From CS4-C045 sp964347545 (GTDB lineage: Bacteria > Planctomycetota > Planctomycetia > Pirellulales > UBA7805), in the NCBI GenBank assembly GCA_964347545.1, contig CAYFZZ010000241.1, positions 1 through 14,024 on the forward strand: a DNA stretch of 14,024 nucleotides. The letters run 5' to 3'. The notes under the pieces were generated by a model that did not search any database, was not told the DNA's origin, and saw nothing but the letters and a program-made list of their open reading frames with translations. The first letter of the stretch is position 1. Each line of letters opens with the position of its first letter. Shown here one piece after another: positions 7,907 to 14,020 of this stretch. Made by a program: the position numbers and the translations under genes.

Positions 7907-8149
7907 TCAGCGGGGCGGCAGAGCGGCCCGGGGGACAAGAGGGGCAGCTTCTTCCGCGACGGGGGTATCCAACACCGGGCCGCTCCAAGCTTCGGACTCG
8001 TCGACCAGCAACTCCTGCCGGACCACGCCCATTCGCCGGGGCGCCTCGATCCCAATGCTGACTCGGTTCCCTTTGACCGACAACACGGTCACCACGATCT
8101 CGGAACCAATCACGATTTTCTGGTTGACCTTTCTCGACAACACTAACAT
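7907..8149 (-). CDS. csrA: Carbon storage regulator CsrA (extended C-terminus)
   Basis: CsrA is a small dimeric RNA-binding protein that binds GGA motifs in mRNA leaders and usually represses translation. The product is 80 residues and opens MLVLSRKVNQKIVIG, followed by IVVTVLSVKGNRVSIGIEAP and VVRQELL, which covers the whole conserved core (residues 1 to about 48). The tail, about 30 residues (DESEAWSGPVLDTPVAEEAAPL...), is longer than in enterobacterial CsrA, rich in Ala/Pro/acidic residues, and not expected to be part of the fold. GGGAGG seven to eight bases before ATG 8149 is a good ribosome site. The AGGGA overlapping it fits the CsrA-binding consensus ANGGA, so autoregulation is possible. 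The gene is monocistronic and convergent with the response regulator. Confidence 0.96.
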   Translation of the reverse strand: MLVLSRKVNQKIVIGSEIVVTVLSVKGNRVSIGIEAPRRMGVVRQELLVDESEAWSGPVLDTPVAEEAAPLVPRAALPPR

Positions 8150-8476
8150 GGCATCGCCTCCCTTGCGCTACGAGGATCCTACCGCTAAACTTTAGAGGTT
8201 GTCGTCCCAGACCACACCTGCAAAAAACTTGCGGCTTATGTGAAAAAATCGCATGCCCCGGGTGGCCCCGCAGGCGGCGACGGGGCGTTTGGGGGTGGAA
8301 ATCGAGCGGCGGGGACCCACCCCGTGCCGCTCGGATGGACCGGACCTCCCCCCTAGGCATGGTCATCCTTCCGCAAGGCCCCGCCGGAGGAGGGCGGGGA
8401 CGAGCGGCGAGGTGGTTCCCGCGGGGCGTTCCCGCCGGGAGGTGCTGGTGGACAGGTGGGGGAGGAGCAAGTCACG
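8150..8476. other. Divergent intergenic region between csrA and the dioxygenase gene
   Basis: This 327-bp gap contains the csrA leader on the minus strand, including a small dyad CTAAA-C-TTTAG at 8185-8195, an A/T-rich patch near 8220-8252, and a short palindrome TCCCGCCGGGA at 8430-8440 just before the dioxygenase ribosome site. No convincing promoter hexamer pair or RNA gene was recognised. Short frames here look like shadows. Confidence 0.5.
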
Positions 8477-9337
8477 ATGAGCGGTGGACTTTTAGATGCG
8501 GAGGCGTTGGCCGCGTATCAACGCGACGGGTACCTGCTGATCCGGCAGCTGTTTGACCGGACAGAAATCGACCTGCTGCGGCGGGCCGCCAAGGAAGATC
8601 GCGAGCTGGACCAGCACGCTTTCGGGCGGCAGGACGGCGCAGGAGGAAAGGTCCGGCTCTCGCTGTGGAATCACCCCGGCGATGATCTGTACGGGATGTT
8701 TGCCCGCGGCCGGCGGATCGTCGACCGGGTGGATCAGCTGCTGAGTGACGAGCCTTACCATTACCACTCGAAAATGATCATGAAGGAAGCCGTGACCGGC
8801 GGGGCCTGGGAATGGCACCAGGACTACGGTTACTGGTACGAAAACGGAGTGCTTTATCCGAATCTTTGCAGCGTTTACACCGCCGTGGATACGGCCACGC
8901 GAGAAAATGGTTGTCTGCAAGTCCTCAAAGGTTCGCACCTCTTGGGACGGATCACGCACGTCAAGCAGGGTGATCAGACCTGTGCCGATCCCCAGCGGGT
9001 GGCGGCGGTGGCCCAGCGGCTGGACTTGGTCTTTTGCGAAATGGATCCGGGAGATGTGCTGTTTTTCCACAGCAACCTGCTGCATCGCAGTGATCAGAAC
9101 CGTTCGGAACACGACCGCTGGGCCCTGATTTGCTGCTACAACGCGCGGCACAACAGCCCTTGCCAACCCGGCCCCCACCCCGCCTACACGCCGCTGGACA
9201 TCGTGGACGACGAAGCGATCCAGCGGGTGGGGATCAAACGGTTTGCGGACGCCGCCGGCAGCCGGTCGTTTTTAGCGGCTGAGCATGCGGCGACCAGCGA
9301 CAGGATTGTGGGGCAGGAGCCGTCGTCAGACGCGTGA
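8477..9337 (+). CDS. Phytanoyl-CoA dioxygenase (PhyH) family Fe(II)/2-oxoglutarate oxygenase
   Basis: The product is 286 residues. Members hydroxylate small molecules using Fe(II), 2-oxoglutarate and O2. The N-terminus (YQRDGYLLIRQLFDRTEIDLLRR) is the typical PhyH opening. The iron triad is visible: His114 and Asp116 in WHQDYGYWYENG, and distal His203 in LLHRSDQN. An arginine follows at HDRWALICCYN, suited to bind the 2-oxoglutarate carboxylate. ENGCLQVLKGSHLLG is the family's core strand-loop. ATG 8477 is chosen over an in-frame GTG 21 bp upstream because GGGGGAGGAG sits about nine bases before it. Length is normal for the family. The oxidoreductase gene starts 26 bp later with its own ribosome site, so the two are probably one operon. 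The substrate cannot be deduced; ectoine hydroxylases are relatives, but no ectoine genes are nearby. Confidence 0.93.
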   Translation: MSGGLLDAEALAAYQRDGYLLIRQLFDRTEIDLLRRAAKEDRELDQHAFGRQDGAGGKVRLSLWNHPGDDLYGMFARGRRIVDRVDQLLSDEPYHYHSKMIMKEAVTGGAWEWHQDYGYWYENGVLYPNLCSVYTAVDTATRENGCLQVLKGSHLLGRITHVKQGDQTCADPQRVAAVAQRLDLVFCEMDPGDVLFFHSNLLHRSDQNRSEHDRWALICCYNARHNSPCQPGPHPAYTPLDIVDDEAIQRVGIKRFADAAGSRSFLAAEHAATSDRIVGQEPSSDA

Positions 9338-9363
9338 CGGGCGGCAGTTGCGGGGAGGGAGAG

Positions 9364-10518
9364 ATGTCCCCAGGCAAGCGAAAATCGCGTTGGCGAATCG
9401 CCGCCATCAACTTCGCTCATCTCCATATGGGCGACAACCTGCGAATGGCGCTGCAGCACCCGGACTGCGAGGTGGTGGGGATTGCCGATGCATCGCCCGC
9501 CTTGCTGCAACCGTCCATCGACAAGTTCTCGATCCCGGCGGACCGGGTTTTTGGCGATTACCGGGAATGTCTCGAGCAAACGCAGCCCGATCTGGTGCTG
9601 CTCTGCCCCCCCACCGCCGAACACGGCGTGTGGACCGAGCGGGTGGCGGCTTACGACGTTCACATCATCATCGAAAAGCCGTTTGCCGCATCCCTGGCAG
9701 AAGCCGATGCAATGCTGGCCGCCGTGGCGCCCACCGGCAAGCTGCTGGCCATCAACTGGCCCTTGGTGTGGGTCGCGTCGCATCAGACGACCAAGCGTTT
9801 GATTGATGAGGGCCACATCGGACGGGTGCGGGAGGTGCATTACTACGACGGCAACCGAGGACCGTTGTGGCACACGGCGGACAAGGTCGCCAAGACGGCC
9901 GAGCAGGTCGAGACAGAAAAGCCCCACAGCTGGTTTTATCGCCGCGCCCAAGGTGGCGGTTCGCTTTTGGATTACCTTGGATACGGCGTCACGCTGGGGA
10001 CCTGGTTCCTGAGGGGCGAGCGGCCGCTGGAGGTGACCACCAGCGTGGATCAGCCCGCAGGGCTGGAGGTGGACGAGCACAGTATTACGGTAGCGCGCTA
10101 CGCCAGCGGGCTCTCGAAATTCGAAACCCGCTGGGGCACCTTCACCGATCCCTGGGTCCACCAGCCTCAGCCGCGTTGCGGCTTTGTCGTGGTGGGCGAC
10201 GAAGGCACGATCAGCAGCTATGACTACCAGCCGGTGGTGCATGTGCAATCCCGGGCCTGTCCCGAGGGGCGGGACCTGCCCTGCCCGGCCCTGCAACCAC
10301 CGCTGGAAAATCCAATCCAGTACGTGATCGATTGCCTGGCAAACGGCCGTCCCGTGGAGGGCCCCTTGTCGCCGGCCATCAGCCGCATCGGTCAAGAAAT
10401 CACCGACGCCGCCGTGCAGAGCGCCCGGGAAAAGCGGACCGTGGCCCTGCCCGCTTGCCTCACCCCTGGCCGTTCCCGCTTGCACGTCCACGATGAACAG
10501 TCCCGAGCAAAAACCTGA
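9364..10518 (+). CDS. Gfo/Idh/MocA family NAD(P)-dependent oxidoreductase
   Basis: The product is 384 residues. Family enzymes oxidise or reduce sugars, inositols and related polyols. An N-terminal Rossmann-like half (RIAAINFAHLHMGDNLRMAL, VVGIADAS, DLVLLCPPTAEHGVWTERVAAYDVHIIIEKPFA) contains the EKP motif with Lys105, a usual active-site lysine. The C-terminal half carries GGGSLLDYLGYG and ends with the helix that packs on the first domain (NPIQYVIDCLANGRPVEGPLSP). The first strand-loop reads INFAHLHMG rather than the classical GxGxxG, a variant also seen in planctomycete paralogues. ATG 9364 has GGGGAGG five bases upstream and is preferred to GTG 9334, which overlaps the dioxygenase stop. 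The last 26 bases overlap the zinc-ribbon gene. The substrate is unknown. Confidence 0.92.
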   Translation: MSPGKRKSRWRIAAINFAHLHMGDNLRMALQHPDCEVVGIADASPALLQPSIDKFSIPADRVFGDYRECLEQTQPDLVLLCPPTAEHGVWTERVAAYDVHIIIEKPFAASLAEADAMLAAVAPTGKLLAINWPLVWVASHQTTKRLIDEGHIGRVREVHYYDGNRGPLWHTADKVAKTAEQVETEKPHSWFYRRAQGGGSLLDYLGYGVTLGTWFLRGERPLEVTTSVDQPAGLEVDEHSITVARYASGLSKFETRWGTFTDPWVHQPQPRCGFVVVGDEGTISSYDYQPVVHVQSRACPEGRDLPCPALQPPLENPIQYVIDCLANGRPVEGPLSPAISRIGQEITDAAVQSAREKRTVALPACLTPGRSRLHVHDEQSRAKT

Positions 10519-10696
10519 TGATCGGGAGGAGGCCCAGCGGGCAAGCGAGCCTGGCTGGGAAGCCTGTCCCTTTTGCGGCGGGCCGCTGTTGCTGGTCCAT
10601 TGCGAACTACGATGTCTCCACTGCCACGCACTGATCGAGGGTTGCTGTGAAGGGGATCGCTACCGGCCCCGCGACGACGCCGACCCAGAGGGATGA
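10493..10696 (+). CDS. Small zinc-ribbon protein (67 aa)
   Basis: The hydrophilic N-terminal 24 residues precede a compact ribbon: CPFCGGPLLLVHCELRCLHC with two CxxC knuckles, then ALIEGCCEGDRY. The paired CxxC motifs predict one bound zinc, possibly with extra ligands from the CC pair. The function is unknown; short proteins of this pattern are familiar as hypotheticals in planctomycetes. The start lies inside the oxidoreductase gene, giving a 26-base overlap with no evident Shine-Dalgarno, so translation is probably coupled. Reading frame, composition and cysteine pattern all support a real gene. Confidence 0.75.
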   Translation: MNSPEQKPDDREEAQRASEPGWEACPFCGGPLLLVHCELRCLHCHALIEGCCEGDRYRPRDDADPEG

Positions 10697-11002
10697 ACCG
10701 GCTGCGGCTGTGCGAAATGGAGCGCGCCTGGGTCTGGCCCCGCACAGCCGGCCGCGGCCCCCACCCCCCCCAAACCTCCCGTTTCGCTCGATTTCGAAAT
10801 CGCATCCGGTGGCACGCCACGTGCACCAGGATCGCCCATACGGTTGGCGGCGCCCCAGCGATCCGGCTTTCCCAGGCCGACGCCGGCAGGCATGCCGTCC
10901 ATCCCTCATGGGGTTCGGGACCGTGGCCCCAGCTATACCATCGGCGACCCTTGGTTTTCGTCCGCCTCCTGATCGAATTGCCTTCCGGGAAAAGCTGAGC
11001 CC
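10697..11002. other. Intergenic region, 306 bp
   Basis: Several overlapping short frames exist on both strands but none has a recognisable product or ribosome site. It contains a run of eight Cs near 10764-10771, a perfect 14-bp palindrome at 10789-10802, and a bulged hairpin at about 10808-10827 (GCACG-CCA-CGTGC core). A promoter for the methyltransferase is expected here, but no good hexamer pair was seen; TATACC at 10934-10939 is the best -10-like match. Confidence 0.45.
10789..10802. promoter_or_regulatory. Perfect 14-bp palindrome, possible operator
   Basis: CGATTTCGAAATCG is a perfect dyad about 200 bp upstream of the methyltransferase start and about 90 bp after the zinc-ribbon stop. 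It is A/T-richer than its surroundings. A regulator-binding role is inference from symmetry and location only. Confidence 0.3.
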
Positions 11003-11662
11003 ATGCCGGTACCAAAAGAAGTTGTCGAGGCGGCGTACCAAAGGCATGCCAGGAATTATGATCTGGCAGTGAAGCTCTATCAGCTTATCGGCTTGCGCAT
11101 CGAGCAATATCGGGCGCGGGCTATCGAAGGCTTGCATCTGCTTCCCGGAGATTGTGCGCTCGACCTGGGTTGCGGTACCGGCTTGAGTTTCCCGTTGCTT
11201 ATAGAGCGGATTGGGCCTGAGGGCCAACTGATTGGGGTTGATTTGAGCACTGAAATGTTGGCGATTGCGCGGAAGCGGGTTGAGGCCGCAGGCTGGAGCA
11301 ACGTGCAATTGGTCGAGGCGGACATTGCCGCCTATGACTTTCCGGCGAACGTGCGGGGGGTGCTGTCGTCAGGTGTTTTCGGATACCTGAAAAATACGGA
11401 GCACGTATTCGAGAAGATGCAACATGCCCTGAGCCCGGGAGGACGACTGGTCATCGTCGATGGCAAGCGGCCCGAGAGGTGGCCTGGCTGGTTGTTCCAA
11501 CTTTTTGTGCGGGCATCAAGTCCATTTGGCCTGACCGAAGACTACTTCGACGCGCCCACGTGGGACCTGGTGCAGCGTTTCTTTCACCATGCAGTCCGGG
11601 AAGAGCTGTATGGCGGGCTTCTGTTCATCGCCTCTGGCATAGCGCCTTCGCGGCCCGGCTGA
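11003..11662 (+). CDS. Class I SAM-dependent methyltransferase (UbiE/Methyltransf_11-like)
   Basis: The product is 219 residues. The Rossmann methyltransferase motifs are in order: motif I LDLGCGTGLSFPLL (about residues 53-66), the acidic end of strand 2 in IGVDLSTEMLAIARKR, motif II around LVEADIAAYDFP, then a strand-loop LSSGVFGYLKNTEHVFEKM, and motif III with LSPGGRLVIVDGKRPERWPG. The N-terminus (AAYQRHARNYD) is like UbiE/COQ5-type enzymes. The C-terminus (FFHHAVREELYGGLLFIASGIA) also fits small-molecule methyltransferases. The substrate is not deducible. The ribosome site before ATG 11003 is poor. One sample line (11041-11100) is 29/60 GC against 40/60 in a kinase line (6541-6600), and rare codons such as ATA appear, which suggests acquisition. 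An intrinsic terminator follows 23 bp after the stop. Confidence 0.88.
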   Translation: MPVPKEVVEAAYQRHARNYDLAVKLYQLIGLRIEQYRARAIEGLHLLPGDCALDLGCGTGLSFPLLIERIGPEGQLIGVDLSTEMLAIARKRVEAAGWSNVQLVEADIAAYDFPANVRGVLSSGVFGYLKNTEHVFEKMQHALSPGGRLVIVDGKRPERWPGWLFQLFVRASSPFGLTEDYFDAPTWDLVQRFFHHAVREELYGGLLFIASGIAPSRPG

Positions 11663-11685
11663 AGATCATGCAACGTCTCCCCAGG

Positions 11686-11713
11686 GAGCCGTGATGCCCA
11701 TTCACGGCTCTTT
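11686..11713 (+). terminator. Intrinsic terminator after the methyltransferase
   Basis: GAGCCGTGA (11686-11694) and TCACGGCTC (11702-11710) form a perfect 9-bp stem with a 7-base loop, followed at once by TTT. It lies 23 bp downstream of the methyltransferase stop. The T-run is short, so efficiency is uncertain. Confidence 0.65.
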
Positions 11714-12088
11714 CCGGGCAGGGATCTGACGGCGGCCTTGCCACCTTGCCCTTCGACCGGCGGGGCCTGCAATCTGCGGTCATTTCCCTCCATCCCGCCT
11801 TCACCGCCAAGGGGATCCTGCGGTTAGGGCGCGGCACCGCGCGAGAATCGATTGCTACGGATTTTTCCCACATCTATAATATGGCGGTCCGCCAGCTCAA
11901 CCAGGACGGTGCCCCCACGACACCCCTTCCTTGGAAAAGTAAGGCAGGGCGCCTGCCACCGGCAAGATGCTGACGACGGCGAAATGTTGGGGTCAAGAGA
12001 CATCGACTTGCGGTTGCACCTGCCAAGAGCAGCCCATTTCAAAACTTGACGCGCATCGGCCTGCAGGGAAACAAGCGCGGGGACGGCG
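11714..12088 (+). other. Promoter region and about 200-nt leader of the YHS gene pair
   Basis: No gene was recognised in this 375-bp stretch. It holds the promoter at 11852-11880. If transcription begins near 11887, the leader runs about 200 nt to ATG 12089. The leader contains a hairpin with 6-bp stem GGCAGG/CCTGCC and loop GCG at 11943-11957. No known riboswitch class was recognised. Confidence 0.5.
11852..11880 (+). promoter_or_regulatory. Strong sigma-70-type promoter for the YHS operon
   Basis: TTGCTA (11852-11857) and a perfect TATAAT (11875-11880) are separated by exactly 17 bases, with an A/T-rich spacer (ATTTTT) in otherwise GC-rich DNA. It points toward the YHS genes. The predicted start of transcription is near 11887. 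Confidence 0.65.
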
Positions 12089-12754
12089 ATGACGAATCTC
12101 GTCGACTTTGCCAAGCAGATCAAAGCGCAACTGGCAGGAACGCGGCGCGAGCCTCACTGGCAACCGGGCGAGGCCGAGCGCTATATGGGGGACGTGAACG
12201 TGCGTCGTGCACGCTTCGACGCAATCGTCGCTCGGCTGAATGACACCTTGATTCAGCCGCGTCTCGAAACACTCGCCATGGACTTCACCAATGCGGTCCT
12301 GGTGAGCAATCTTCCTGCAGGTCACTGTGCATGCTGGTTCGGCTATTGCGAGCGGTTTCCGGCCAGCACAAAAGTCGCTTTTGCCGTCGAACACGACATT
12401 CGCTTTCAGAAAGTCGCGATCTGCTACGACGCATCCATGATGCCGCTGTTCATTAAATTCAACGAGCACGACCGGTTGACGATGGCCCTGGACCAAGTCA
12501 ACGAGGACCGTGTCGCCGGTTGGGTCGAAGAACGGCTGTTGGAATTCCTGGATGCTTACCTTCGGATTGACCGTGGTGGCGCAGAATTCGAGGACGAAGC
12601 CGCCACGGATCCCGTCTGCGGCATGCGGATCAGCCGGTCATCGGCAGCAGCCAGCGAAGGGTACCGCGGGCATCCCTATTACTTCTGCTCTGCCGATTGC
12701 CGAGAGAAGTTTGCCCGCGAGCCCACCATGTATGTCGAGGTGAAAACCATGTAG
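12089..12754 (+). CDS. Uncharacterised protein with C-terminal YHS metal-binding domain
   Basis: The product is 221 residues. The C-terminal YHS domain (residues 174-218) reads DPVCGMRI...GHPYYFCSADCREKF, with Cys177, Cys200 and Cys204 (C-x22-C-x3-C). YHS domains occur in copper and heavy-metal ATPases and related proteins and are thought to bind metal. The first about 165 residues are not recognised: a helical start (FAKQIKAQLAG), a His-Cys-rich segment HCACWFGYCERF (His79, Cys80, Cys82, Cys87) that could be a second metal site, alternating strands (VAFAVEHDIRFQKVAICYDA), then an acidic helix (NEDRVAGWVEERLLEFLDAYL). No signal peptide or membrane span is seen, so it is probably cytoplasmic. 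The ribosome site is weak (GGGGACGG). It lies 20 bp before the next YHS gene. GC is lower than in the backbone (31/60 in line 12361-12420). Confidence 0.82.
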   Translation: MTNLVDFAKQIKAQLAGTRREPHWQPGEAERYMGDVNVRRARFDAIVARLNDTLIQPRLETLAMDFTNAVLVSNLPAGHCACWFGYCERFPASTKVAFAVEHDIRFQKVAICYDASMMPLFIKFNEHDRLTMALDQVNEDRVAGWVEERLLEFLDAYLRIDRGGAEFEDEAATDPVCGMRISRSSAAASEGYRGHPYYFCSADCREKFAREPTMYVEVKTM

Positions 12755-12774
12755 CCGCCCAGGGGGAGGCCGGG

Positions 12775-13593
12775 ATGTCCGAGCGTGAAAGCCGTGCCTG
12801 TCAGGGTGTGTCCGGCGACGATGACGACACACCTCGACAACAACAGATGCGCCTCAAGCTGGGTGTGATGGGCAGTGCGGGCCAGGACGTGCCGGCCAGA
12901 CACCTGCAGAAGGCCCTGCTGTTGGGAGAGGCCATTGCGGATGCCGATTGCATTGTCATCACCGGTGCTTGTCCCGGCATGCCGCTGGCCGCAGCTCGCG
13001 GAGCCAAAAACGGTGGCGGTACGGTGATTGGGATCTCGCCTGCTCTGAGTCTTGACGAGCACGCGTTTCAATACGAATCGCCCACGCTGGCTCATGACGT
13101 ATTGATCTTCACCGGTAGCGGTTTGATGGGCCGCGAAGTCGTCAACATCCGCAGTAGCGATATCGTGGTGATTGTCGGCGGCAGCAGCGGCACGCTCGGC
13201 GAGCTGGCGATTGCCTACGATGAAGGGAAATTGATCGGGGTGCTGACCGGCACGGGCGGCATCAGCGATATGGTTCACGACATCTTGGCGACGTGCGATA
13301 AGGATACTGGGGCCCGCGTCATTTACGACGACGATCCCCGTGTCCTGGTCGAGCAGTTGTTGGAGGCTTACCGCACCGAGCATTTTCGCAGACCATCCGT
13401 GTTTTGCCGCGGGCCCACCGACGCAACGTCATCTCCTGTCGAAGGTAGCCAGCAGGACCCTGTGTGTGGCATGTGGGTTGCCCCACGCACGGCGGCGGCC
13501 CGTCGCACGAGAGATGAGAACCGTTACGTATTCTGCTCACTCGAGTGTGCCGAACGCTTTGATGTTGACCCACGACAATTCCTAACCCAGTGA
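12775..13593 (+). CDS. LOG/SLOG (TIGR00725-like) nucleotide-binding domain fused to a YHS domain
   Basis: The product is 272 residues. Residues about 26-200 form a Rossmann-like LOG/SLOG domain: LKLGVMGSAG, CIVITGACPGMPLAAARGAK, TVIGISPALS, then the nucleotide loop GGSSGTLGE (135-143) and YDEGKLIGVLTGTGGISDMV. This is a variant of the PGGxGTxxE loop of LOG phosphoribohydrolases and keeps the glycines, Thr and Glu, so nucleotide binding or N-glycosidic hydrolysis is plausible. TIGR00725-type relatives are uncharacterised. The C-terminal YHS domain (228-270) has DPVCGM and FCSLEC (Cys231, Cys254, Cys258), with the same spacing as the neighbour's. ATG 12775 is preferred to upstream in-frame starts because AGGGGGAGG is five bases before it. 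It follows the other YHS gene by 20 bp, giving an operon. The fusion suggests metal-responsive nucleotide metabolism, which is inference. Confidence 0.85.
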   Translation: MSERESRACQGVSGDDDDTPRQQQMRLKLGVMGSAGQDVPARHLQKALLLGEAIADADCIVITGACPGMPLAAARGAKNGGGTVIGISPALSLDEHAFQYESPTLAHDVLIFTGSGLMGREVVNIRSSDIVVIVGGSSGTLGELAIAYDEGKLIGVLTGTGGISDMVHDILATCDKDTGARVIYDDDPRVLVEQLLEAYRTEHFRRPSVFCRGPTDATSSPVEGSQQDPVCGMWVAPRTAAARRTRDENRYVFCSLECAERFDVDPRQFLTQ

Positions 13594-13598
13594 ATCCC

Positions 13599-13870
13599 AT
13601 GGCCCGCGACGCAGCGCGATCCACGAAGAAGACGCCTGCCACACGTGGTCCGACAACGGTCACGCTGCCACCGAAAAGGACGAAGGAAGCTGAGTTCCAG
13701 CAACCGCGACCCTTTTCGCTCGCCGGGTGCTGCGAGACCATTCGCGAAGCAGCGGACGACCAATGGGCCGCGGCCGGTTGTCCCGGCACAGAAGGTCGCA
13801 AAGATCGCGAAGGAGAAAGACCAAGCCGGCCGCGGGTGGCAAGCCCGGCCGCCTAGCCGCTAAATCCTAG
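13599..13870 (+). pseudogene. Possible decayed Lys/Arg/Pro-rich small gene
   Basis: ATG 13599, five bases after the LOG-YHS stop, opens a frame of about 85 residues (MARDAARSTKKTPATRGP...) to a stop at 13854-13856. Its later part loses the basic composition, while the other two frames gain it: PAQKVAKIAKEK is read in the +1 frame at about 13786-13818, and KTKPAAGGKPGRLAAKS then a stop in the third frame at 13817-13870. One surplus A in GAGAAAGACC would join the last two. This looks like a Lys/Ala-rich tail protein broken by indels. It could also be chance in GC-rich DNA. No family was recognised. Confidence 0.3.
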
Positions 13871-13920
13871 CCCCTCCCTCCCATTTGTTACGAATTTTCC
13901 GCCGCCAGACACCGGCTGGC

Positions 13921-13940
13921 AGTGGTGAGTGGTGAGTTGG
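13921..13940 (+). repeat. AGTGGTG short tandem repeat
   Basis: Two perfect AGTGGTG heptamers (13921-13934) are followed by AGTTGG. It stands just before the GCATCCC array and has the same 7-bp period. Confidence 0.5.
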
Positions 13941-13945
13941 ATCAT

Positions 13946-13999
<54 letters not shown>

Positions 14000-14003
14000 G
14001 CTG

Positions 14004-14020
14004 GCATCCCTTCGGGATGC
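14004..14020. repeat. GCATCCC-TTC-GGGATGC hairpin beside the heptamer array
   Basis: A perfect 7-bp stem with a TTC loop; read as RNA it closes a CUUCGG-type stable tetraloop. Its left arm is the same heptamer as the neighbouring tandem array. ATTT follows at the window end, so a terminator role or membership of a dispersed repeat family is possible. Confidence 0.7.

Noticed and set aside
9184..10491. 435-codon minus-strand frame opposite the oxidoreductase
   Set aside because: Antisense shadow of a clear Gfo/Idh/MocA gene.
10392..11308. Minus-strand frames across the zinc-ribbon gene and the intergenic gap
   Set aside because: No ribosome site or recognisable domain, and they overlap two better-supported plus-strand genes.
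11746..11973. 75-codon plus-strand frame over the YHS promoter
   Set aside because: It spans a near-consensus promoter, has no ribosome site and no recognisable protein pattern.
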